Source: Planctomycetota bacterium
Lineage (GTDB): Bacteria; Planctomycetota; B15-G4
DNA length: 6,287 bases
Direction of reading: 5' to 3'
Assembly (NCBI GenBank): GCA_003644265.1
Contig: QNBX01000218.1
Span: forward strand, 1-6,287
Shown here piece after piece: positions 1 through 5,228 of the stretch (positions are counted from its first letter, which is position 1; each line of letters begins with the position of its first letter). Under the pieces are notes generated by a model. The model had not been told where the DNA came from. It ran no database searches and worked only from the letters and a program-made list of their open reading frames with translations. Both the position numbers and the translations under genes were made by a program.

Positions 1-1700
1 ACGGGCGCGCTCGCCACCCCGTAGAAGAGGTAAGCCGGCGCTGACGGTGCAGCATGGCTCAGGTCGATGACGTTGTGGCTGCCGGCGGCGAGGGTGCCCA
101 TGCCAACCATCTGGGGATCCCCGTCGACGCCAGCCAGGGCCGATCCCTGATCGCTCCACGCGTTGACCCCGCCGCCCTGGCATTCATCCGGGATGCTGTC
201 GGAGTTCGCGTCCAAGCTGATGCCGGTGCCGATGTCTAGCGAATCGTCCTGGCCATTCTCGTTGCAGTCCTGACTCGACATGGGGATCTCCCAGATGCCG
301 GGGTTGAAATAGCATGCGGTGGCCGAGGTGACCTCGCAGGTCGGGTTGGAGGGGGTGGCGACCGGGCTCACGAACAGCTTGAACTCGCAGGGCGCCCGGA
401 CTTCCAGGAACACGCTGCTGAAGCAATCTGTGACGATGGCCTGGAAGTCGTGGGGTGGCGGCGGCGGGCCGCAGGCCTTGCTGTAGTTGCTGAGCAGGCT
501 GGTGTCCGGCGCGTCGAGCCCCTGGGCAGCGAAGTAGTCGTTGATCTCCTTGGCAAAGGTGTTCGCAATGTCAGTCGTCGATCCGATGACCCCTGGGACG
601 CTCTGCACGCCGCTGTTCAAGGCAGGCACGCTGGGGAACTCGATCTTCCAGGTCCAGGGCGTAAGGGCACCCGGTCCATCCATGCCATAGACCGCGTTGA
701 CCTCCGCCGAGCCGGACGTGCAGGGCGTGCAGGTGGGCAGGGTCCAAGTGCAGGGGGTCCCATGATGCAGCAGGATCTCGTCCACAAAGAGCAGCTTGTC
801 AGGGGAGCCGGACCCGATGTTGATGCCCAGGACACCCAGGGTGGCCATGCCGTCGAGGTACGTCTTGACCGCAAACGGTGGCTGAGGCGGCACGAGGCTG
901 CTCATGTAGACGGCGGCAGCACCCGCGACCATGGCCGCCGATGCGGACGAGTTGGACAGGACGGTGGGGGCATACGGGGGCGACGCCCAGACCGGGAAGG
1001 AACCCTCCACTTCGGAACCCGGAGCGAAGAGGTCGAGGCAGCTCCCGAAGTTGCTGAAGGCCGACCTGTTGTCACACTTGTCCGTGGCGCCCACGACGAT
1101 CACATCGGGATGCAGCGTGGAGAGGGAAACGCAATCATCGACGTTCCCATCGCCGGCGGGCACGACCACCGTGACGTCAGCGACGATGAGGCCGTTGATC
1201 GCGGTGATGATTGCCGGGTCCGGGGAGGGGCCCAAGGGGAACCCGAACAGCGCGACCGTCTTGTTCTGGGGATGGGATAGATGGTCTGCCTGGATATACG
1301 AGAGCCCGTCGACGATGTCCGCGGTCGTGCCCACACGCAGGTCGTTCAGGACCTTCACGGCAGAGACTGTCGCATTGACGGCGACGCCGTGATCCGCCCC
1401 CCCCGCAATGCTGGCCACCCAGGTGCCGAACCCGTTGTTGTCTTCCGGCCCCCCTACGATGCTTGCGGCAGTGTAGGCCCAAGTGAATCGGCCTTCGAAC
1501 TCAGGGACGGTTATGTCCACCCCCGCATCGAGGACGAAAATCGTGGTCCCTACCCCGCCATCGACTCCGGGACCGGTGTTTTGGGCGCAGTCCAGGGGCA
1601 CCGTCCTTTGATCGATGCGGTCGAGATGCCACCTGTCCTGGGCCATGAGCGCCGGAGCAAGAAACAGGCAGAGAAGTAGCGATAGTCGTACGTTCTTCAT
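1..1700 (-). CDS. Secreted subtilisin/proteinase K-like (S8) protein with degenerate catalytic triad; 3' end beyond window
   Basis: The minus-strand frame from the ATG at 1700 is open to the window edge: 566 full codons and no stop. Residues 1-20 form a signal peptide (MKNVRLSLLLCLFL...), so the product is exported. Residues about 48-305 align by eye with proteinase K-type subtilases: FVLDAGV (Asp58 = catalytic Asp), NNGFGTWVAS (88-97, the NGHGTHVAG block), VSAVKVL (112-118), VVVPAGDGN (178-186, oxyanion block), VIVVGATDKCDNRSAFSNFGS (200-220), LDLFAPG (222-228), and LSNSSASAAMVAG (248-260, the GTSMAxPHVAG block, Ser252 = catalytic Ser). The catalytic His is Phe91, the second motif His is Trp94 and the oxyanion Asn is Asp184, so peptidase activity is unlikely. 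Residues 306-475 are Cys-containing and I do not recognise them. A dockerin-like block (478-507) and the start of a beta-type tail follow. No Shine-Dalgarno sequence precedes the ATG, but the signal peptide begins exactly there. Fold confidence is high; inactivity is inferred from the missing His. Confidence 0.9.
   Translation of the reverse strand, partial: MKNVRLSLLLCLFLAPALMAQDRWHLDRIDQRTVPLDCAQNTGPGVDGGVGTTIFVLDAGVDITVPEFEGRFTWAYTAASIVGGPEDNNGFGTWVASIAGGADHGVAVNATVSAVKVLNDLRVGTTADIVDGLSYIQADHLSHPQNKTVALFGFPLGPSPDPAIITAINGLIVADVTVVVPAGDGNVDDCVSLSTLHPDVIVVGATDKCDNRSAFSNFGSCLDLFAPGSEVEGSFPVWASPPYAPTVLSNSSASAAMVAGAAAVYMSSLVPPQPPFAVKTYLDGMATLGVLGINIGSGSPDKLLFVDEILLHHGTPCTWTLPTCTPCTSGSAEVNAVYGMDGPGALTPWTWKIEFPSVPALNSGVQSVPGVIGSTTDIANTFAKEINDYFAAQGLDAPDTSLLSNYSKACGPPPPPHDFQAIVTDCFSSVFLEVRAPCEFKLFVSPVATPSNPTCEVTSATACYFNPGIWEIPMSSQDCNENGQDDSLDIGTGISLDANSDSIPDECQGGGVNAWSDQGSALAGVDGDPQMVGMGTLAAGSHNVIDLSHAAPSAPAYLFYGVASAP
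180..269 (-). other. Dockerin/EF-hand-like calcium-binding block in the subtilase-like protein
   Basis: Residues 478-507 of the protein contain two Asp/Asn-rich loops, DCNENGQDD and DANSDSIPDEC, separated by LDIGTGIS. Paired loops ending in IPDEC resemble type I dockerin or EF-hand Ca-binding repeats, which from general knowledge are very common near the C-termini of exported planctomycete proteins. The usual DxNxNGxxD spacing is kept in the first loop, and the second keeps D-x-N-x-D. The block joins the subtilase-like region to a C-terminal beta-type tail (LAAGSHNVIDL... AYLFYG) that the window edge cuts off. The likely role is Ca-dependent folding or attachment outside the cytoplasm; no cohesin partner is visible here. 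Confidence 0.7.
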
Positions 1701-1759
1701 GGGAACTCTGAGATCGAGAGGGGAGGGGTGAGCCGGACACGGCCCCCGGGAGGCTCGGA

Positions 1760-1792
1760 TTGCCCGACGAATCACGGGGCCATGCCGGGCAA
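1760..1792 (-). repeat. Inverted repeat in the presumed leader of the subtilase-like gene
   Basis: On the minus strand, TTGCCCG and CGGGCAA are perfect 7-bp arms separated by 19 bases, 60 bases upstream of the ATG at 1700. If transcribed from the AT-rich island upstream, it would lie in the 5' untranslated leader. It could be a stem-loop or an operator. In sequence this GC-rich, one 7-bp pair can arise by chance, so the arms are certain but a function is not. Confidence 0.3.
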
Positions 1793-1812
1793 GAGACTCG
1801 TTCGCAGCGAGA

Positions 1813-1841
1813 AATACAAGCATCCCGGAAATATTCGGGAA
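1813..1841 (-). promoter_or_regulatory. Possible promoter of the subtilase-like gene with an inverted repeat
   Basis: This is the only AT-rich island in the intergenic region. On the minus strand, TTCCCG (1841-1836), a 17-base spacer and TGTATT (1818-1813) can be read as a weak sigma-70-type pair, matching 3 of 6 and 4 of 6 consensus bases. A TCCCG-N8-CGGGA inverted repeat (1823-1840) overlaps the -35 and spacer, which would suit an operator. Initiation here would give a leader of roughly 100 nt. The match is weak and planctomycete promoters often deviate from consensus. Confidence 0.3.
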
Positions 1842-1874
1842 GACTCCGAGGCGGCGGGCTGGTGGGTGCGCCGA

Positions 1875-1893
1875 GCCCCGGGTCTGCCGGGGC
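1875..1893 (-). terminator. Possible terminator hairpin after the secretin gene
   Basis: GCCCCGG and CCGGGGC form a perfect 7-bp all-GC stem with a 5-base loop, about 130 bases after the secretin stop codon and before the presumed promoter of the next gene. Its position suits the end of the operon transcript. No T-run follows on either strand, so it is not a textbook intrinsic terminator; it could be an unusual terminator, an mRNA 3' stabiliser or a chance repeat. Confidence 0.3.
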
Positions 1894-2024
1894 GCCGCAG
1901 CGCGCAGGCCCTCCGCGCTGCCAGCCCACAGCCACGCCCACGCCCGCGCCCCGAAGCCCCTCACCCGGCGCACCTCGCCGCACGCGGCAGAGGTCACCCG
2001 CGCCGGCTGGCGGCCCTCTTGGCG

Positions 2025-4001
2025 CTAGTGCCAGCCGCTCAAGAAGTGATCCGGCGAGCGGCTGGGGTCCACCAGGTCTTCCAGGCCGGAGGGCAGCTTG
2101 CGTACGTCGATGGCCGCCTCGTCCCCAAGCTCCAGGCGCAACGCGTGGGCCATGGCCTCCAGGGTCATCATGCGCTGGTCGGCCAGGGGCGCGCCCAGGT
2201 TGGCGGCCAGCAGCAGCTCGGTGCGGGCGGCGGACAGCTCGCCGTCGCTCAGGTGGATGTAGGCCCGGTCGAGGTGCGGCTCGAACAGCTCCGACTCCAG
2301 CGGGTGCTGCTCGCTCAGGACCATGCGGGCCTGGGCCAGGTCGCCGGCTTCGAGCAGGGCGGCGGCCAGGTTGGTGGCGGTGACGGCGCAGGGGCGGGCG
2401 GCGTAGGCGCGGGCCAGCTGCTTGTGCGCTTCGCCGAGGCGGCGCTCGGCCAGGTCTGCCAGGCCGACGAGGGTCAGGGCCAGCACGTCGGCGGGGTCGA
2501 TGCTCAGGGCGCGCGCTGCCAGGCGCCGGGCCTCGTGGGGGCGCCCGGTGCGCAGCTCGATGGCCGCGGCGTGCAGCCAGGGGTCGGGGCGGCTCGGGTC
2601 CAGCTCGCTGGCGCGCCCGAACAGCGCCAGGGCCTGGCGATCGTGGCCGTCGGACAGGGCCTGGCAGCCCGCGGCGTGCAGGGCGGAGGACAGGCCGGCG
2701 CGGCTGATGGCGGTCTTGCCCTGCTCGCTCACGGCGGGGGGCCTGCGTTGCAGCAGCTGCGTGGCGTCGCGCCGCGCGGCGGGCACGGCGCCCAACGTCA
2801 GGCCCGACTCGCCCACCGAGGGCTCCACCAACAGCACGCTGGCCACGCGGCGCTGCACGCTGGTGGTCGTGCTGAAGATGCCGCCGAACGAAGACGCGGA
2901 GGTCTCGACGCTGACGCTGGTCACGGGGCCGGCCAGGGCCAGCATGCGGCCGGACGACACGCTGCTGCGCGCCGAGGCCATGCGCCTGCGCTCGCCGGCG
3001 CCGCCCGCCTCGCGCTCCAGCGAGAGGTCGATGGAGCCGTCCTCGCCAGCGCGGGGCAGCAGGCGCAGCTCCAGCACGTCGCCGCGCGCGTCGGGCAGGT
3101 GCAGGCGCGCGGGAGAGCCGTTGCGTGTGGTGGCGGTCAGCGCGGGGCCAGCGCGCAGCTGGCCTTGCTTGGCCAGGGCGGCCAGCAGCGCCTCCACGCC
3201 CGGGATGCCCAGGTCGAGGGCGCCGTCTCGCGGCGGGGCGGGCCGGCCCAGGGCCGCGGCCAGGGCCTGCCAGTCGAGGTCGGAGACGCCGTCCGGCAGC
3301 TCCACCTCCAGCAGGCGCGCGCTGATGGTCACCAGGCGCAGCAGCGTGCGCTGGAAGGCGTCCACCTGGTCGGCCACCAGGTTCAGCAGGGCGGGGGGCG
3401 CGACGACCTCGAGCGTGCCGGCGGCGGGGCGCGCCATGACCTGCCCACGCGAGCCCAGCAGCATGGAGACCTCGTCGGTCAGCTCGTCCCACAGGCGCGC
3501 CTGCACGTCCAGCGCGCCGGTGCCGTCGTCGCTGGCCACGGCGGGCAGCACCACGGACCAGGTGCGCTGCTCGTGCTGCTCCACCACCACGTAGTTGCCT
3601 TGCACGCGCCAGGCCAGATCGAGGTGACCCAGCAGCGACACGAAGGCGCCCTCCATGGTGGTGTCCTTCACGTCGAAGCTCATGCTGCGGCGCACGTCGT
3701 CGCCCACCAGGATGTTCAGCTCGCTGCCGGCAAAGAGCGAGAGCAGCAGGTCTTCGAGCGCCGCCTCGTGGCCGGAGAGGGCCGAGAGCGGCACGCCCGC
3801 CCGGTCGTCCGGCTGCATGCTCGGCACGGGCAGCACCACCGCGGGCCGGAAGGGGCGCGCGGCGCTGGTGGGCAAGGCGTAGCTCGACGGCAGGCTACCG
3901 TCCCATTCGCGGCCGGCCATGGCCACGGCCGGGCGATGGCTGGAGCAGGAAGCGCTCAGGGCGGCGGCCGCCAGCAGCGTGAGCGCGCGCCAGCTCTTCA
4001 C
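2025..4001 (-). CDS. PilQ/MshL-like secretin, putative lipoprotein, fused to C-terminal TPR repeats
   Basis: This 658-residue protein is probably the outer-membrane pore subunit of the machine encoded upstream. Residues 1-19 form an export signal ending at Cys19 (LSASC), a plausible though imperfect lipobox with Ser at -3. Residues about 78-142 resemble an STN/N0 domain (LSLFAGSELNILVGDDV... YVVVEQ). Residues 145-220 look like the MshL-type N-terminal module, with GTLEVVAPPALLNLVADQVD near its end. Residues 225-396 fit a compact secretin core: ISARLLEVEL, then TATTRNGSPARLHL (the RxxTxNxxxAxI block), LELRLLPRAGEDGSIDLSL, SSGRMLALAG, and FGGIF...VASVLLVEPSV (in place of the PxLGxLF...LxIxxTPxxV end). 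Residues about 438-606 hold about five TPRs. The start is GTG at 4001, in a GTGA overlap with the preceding stop, which implies coupling. The secretin core is divergent and short, so it might be a non-pore secretin-like scaffold. Operon context supports the family call. Confidence 0.8.
   Translation of the reverse strand: MKSWRALTLLAAAALSASCSSHRPAVAMAGREWDGSLPSSYALPTSAARPFRPAVVLPVPSMQPDDRAGVPLSALSGHEAALEDLLLSLFAGSELNILVGDDVRRSMSFDVKDTTMEGAFVSLLGHLDLAWRVQGNYVVVEQHEQRTWSVVLPAVASDDGTGALDVQARLWDELTDEVSMLLGSRGQVMARPAAGTLEVVAPPALLNLVADQVDAFQRTLLRLVTISARLLEVELPDGVSDLDWQALAAALGRPAPPRDGALDLGIPGVEALLAALAKQGQLRAGPALTATTRNGSPARLHLPDARGDVLELRLLPRAGEDGSIDLSLEREAGGAGERRRMASARSSVSSGRMLALAGPVTSVSVETSASSFGGIFSTTTSVQRRVASVLLVEPSVGESGLTLGAVPAARRDATQLLQRRPPAVSEQGKTAISRAGLSSALHAAGCQALSDGHDRQALALFGRASELDPSRPDPWLHAAAIELRTGRPHEARRLAARALSIDPADVLALTLVGLADLAERRLGEAHKQLARAYAARPCAVTATNLAAALLEAGDLAQARMVLSEQHPLESELFEPHLDRAYIHLSDGELSAARTELLLAANLGAPLADQRMMTLEAMAHALRLELGDEAAIDVRKLPSGLEDLVDPSRSPDHFLSGWH
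2184..2690 (-). other. TPR-repeat domain of the secretin-like protein
   Basis: Residues about 438-606 show consecutive helix-turn-helix units of about 34 residues with the TPR pattern: ALSDGHDRQALALFGRASEL followed by DPSRPDPW; ELRTGRPHEARRLAARALSI followed by DP; and GEAHKQLARAYAARP, EAGDLAQARMVLSEQ and SDGELSAARTELLLAA in the later units. About five units are visible, the last two less regular. In type IV pilus systems, TPR proteins usually act as separate pilotins (PilF/PilW) that help secretins assemble. Here the TPRs are part of the secretin chain. Confidence 0.8.
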
Positions 4002-4666
4002 GGTTGGCGTTCCGTGGGCGGCGCGTCGTCGAGCGCGTCGTCCAACTCGTCGTCGTAAAGCCGTCGGCCGTCCACGGCGCCCACGTCGTAGGCCACCAGG
4101 CCATGGGGGCCACGCACCACCAGACCGTGCGAGTGGATCTGCACGATGCGGCCCTCGCCCAGGCTGTCGCCCAGGTTCACGACGGCGGCGTCCACCACGG
4201 CCCGCGCCACATTGTCACCCAGGATGACCAGGGTCACGTGGTGCTCGGTGGGGGGCGGCAAGTCATCGCGCAGCATGCGCGGGGAGGGGCTGTTCGAGAC
4301 CGGCTCGGGCGCGATCTGAGCGTCGTCGAGCAGGCTGGCCACGGGGTCGCCGTCGCCAGCGCTCAGCGGGCGGGTGTCGGGGTCGGGCAGCGCGAACTGC
4401 AGCCCGAAGGCGTGTCGCACGCTCTCGCCCGGGGTCCAGCTGCCGTGCACCTTGAGCTGGTCGGGCAGGGCCGCCAGCTCGGCCGCGCGCACGGCGGCCT
4501 GCTCCTCGGCCAGGGTGCTGGCCGCCACCTGCATGGCGCGCTGGCGCACCTTGGCGCTGAACTCGCGGATGCGGCCGAAGGCGGCGGGTTCTTCGTCCAC
4601 GGCGAGCGCTATCCCGACCAGGCCGGCTCCCAGCACCAACGCGCACAGGTTCAGCCGCGTGCCCAC
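3998..4666 (-). CDS. PilP/GspC-like inner-membrane protein with C-terminal HR domain
   Basis: The role expected from the family is linking the inner-membrane PilM-N-O platform to the secretin. Numbered from the upstream ATG (4687), residues 12-30 form one membrane helix, 38-75 an Ala/Glu-rich probable coiled coil, 100-147 a Pro/Asp/Ser linker, and 149-203 the PilP/GspC homology region: VTLVILGDNVARAVVDAAVV, then NLGDSLGEGRIVQIHSHGLVV and GLVAYDV. The tail is acidic (DDELDDALDD). Classical PilP is a lipoprotein; this one is membrane-anchored like GspC. I prefer the GTG at 4666 (222 residues): it lies 1 nt after the preceding stop and has GGGGAGG 9 nt upstream. The in-frame ATG at 4687 (229 residues) overlaps the preceding gene by 20 nt and has no visible ribosome-binding site. 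The stop overlaps the secretin's GTG. Family call fairly sure; PilP versus GspC unresolved. Confidence 0.8.
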   Translation of the reverse strand: MGTRLNLCALVLGAGLVGIALAVDEEPAAFGRIREFSAKVRQRAMQVAASTLAEEQAAVRAAELAALPDQLKVHGSWTPGESVRHAFGLQFALPDPDTRPLSAGDGDPVASLLDDAQIAPEPVSNSPSPRMLRDDLPPPTEHHVTLVILGDNVARAVVDAAVVNLGDSLGEGRIVQIHSHGLVVRGPHGLVAYDVGAVDGRRLYDDELDDALDDAPPTERQP

Positions 4667-4667
4667 G

Positions 4668-5228
4668 TCAGCGCGCCTCCCCGTCATGGGAGATGCGCAG
4701 GTCGATGGAGAAGTTCAGCTCGTCGGCGTCGCGCGGCAGCAGCTCGACCCGGTCGAGGGTGGAGAAGGGGCCGTCGCCCTCCAGCTGGGCCACGAAGGCC
4801 ACGATGCCGCTGGGGTGGCCGTGGCCGGCCAGGTGCCATCGCGGGGCCAGGCGCTCGGCGTCTAGGGGGCGCTGCTGCCTGTCTCCGCTCGACTCGATGG
4901 TGGAGCAGGTGATGCCGGCCTGCTCGGCGTGGTTCTGGATGGCCGTCAGCAGCGCCAGCGTGGAACCCAGCTCGAAGGGCTCGACCAGCAGGCCGCCCGG
5001 CTCGTCGGCCTCGTCGCCGCTCGCCGGTGCCTGGGCCTGGGGCAGCAGCCGCAGCGCGACGTCGCCTGCGTTCAGCTCGGCGTCGGGCTCGCCGCGGCGT
5101 GAGCCCTTGCCGCCCTGGAGCGTGGGCGTCGGCGAGAGCCCCATGAGCTCCTCCAACGCCGGCAGGGCGCCGGGCGCCATGGCCACGATGGCCGCGATCA
5201 GGACCAGCAGCACGAGCAGCTTCTTCAT
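4668..5228 (-). CDS. PilO-like (GspM-like) inner-membrane platform protein
   Basis: The 186-residue protein has a Lys-Lys N-terminus and one membrane helix at about residues 3-24, a low-complexity linker rich in Gly, Pro, Glu and Ala (31-80), and a C-terminal region (86-180) with the PilO pattern. That pattern comprises an alpha-helical segment LALLTAIQNHAEQAGITCST, then WHLAGHGHPSGIVAFVAQLE, and a final strand pair around VELLPRDADELNFSIDLRIS. Such proteins dimerise with PilN in the periplasm and hold the alignment complex together. The start ATG at 5228 overlaps the preceding stop as ATGA and has GGAAGG 7 nt upstream. It sits between the PilMN-like and PilP-like genes, the expected place. 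PilO domains diverge greatly, so position and topology carry much of the call. Confidence 0.8.
   Translation of the reverse strand: MKKLLVLLVLIAAIVAMAPGALPALEELMGLSPTPTLQGGKGSRRGEPDAELNAGDVALRLLPQAQAPASGDEADEPGGLLVEPFELGSTLALLTAIQNHAEQAGITCSTIESSGDRQQRPLDAERLAPRWHLAGHGHPSGIVAFVAQLEGDGPFSTLDRVELLPRDADELNFSIDLRISHDGEAR
4676..4682 (-). promoter_or_regulatory. Ribosome-binding site deciding the PilP-like start
   Basis: The minus strand reads GGGGAGG, then 9 nt, then GTG at 4666. This strong Shine-Dalgarno sequence favours the GTG start over the ATG at 4687, and it lies inside the end of the PilO-like gene, as expected for coupled translation. Confidence 0.6.

Larger units (their letters stand above)
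1701..2024. other. Intergenic region between the secretion operon and the subtilase-like gene
   Basis: These 324 bases contain no coding region that I can support; the open frames through it are antisense or off-frame products of high GC. Read on the minus strand, it must contain the end of the operon transcript (stop TAG at 2027-2025) and the start region of the subtilase-like gene (ATG at 1700). It holds a perfect 7-bp hairpin (1875-1893), a short AT-rich island with a TCCCG/CGGGA inverted repeat (1823-1840), and another 7-bp inverted repeat (1760-1792). The bases just upstream of the ATG (CAGAGTTCCC on the minus strand) lack a Shine-Dalgarno sequence. Confidence 0.7.

Noticed and set aside
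450..1280. A 276-codon plus-strand open frame opposite the subtilase-like gene
   Set aside because: Its Arg/Gly-rich translation has no recognisable motif, whereas the opposite strand encodes an intact subtilase fold.
1..1700. The subtilase-like gene as an active protease or as a pseudogene
   Set aside because: The catalytic His is absent, so an active-protease label is not supported. No frameshift or stop occurs in 566 codons and the fold motifs are kept, so a pseudogene label is not supported either.
1501..3492. A 663-codon minus-strand open frame
   Set aside because: It is off-frame across the secretin gene, the intergenic region and the subtilase-like gene; its Arg/Pro/Ala-rich product shows no domain and overlaps two well-supported genes.
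1728..4058. A 776-codon open frame on the plus strand antisense to the secretin gene
   Set aside because: Its translation is low-complexity (Gly, Gln, Ala, His, Arg) with no domain, and it is explained by the extreme third-position GC of the real gene on the other strand, which shows clear lipoprotein-signal, secretin and TPR features.
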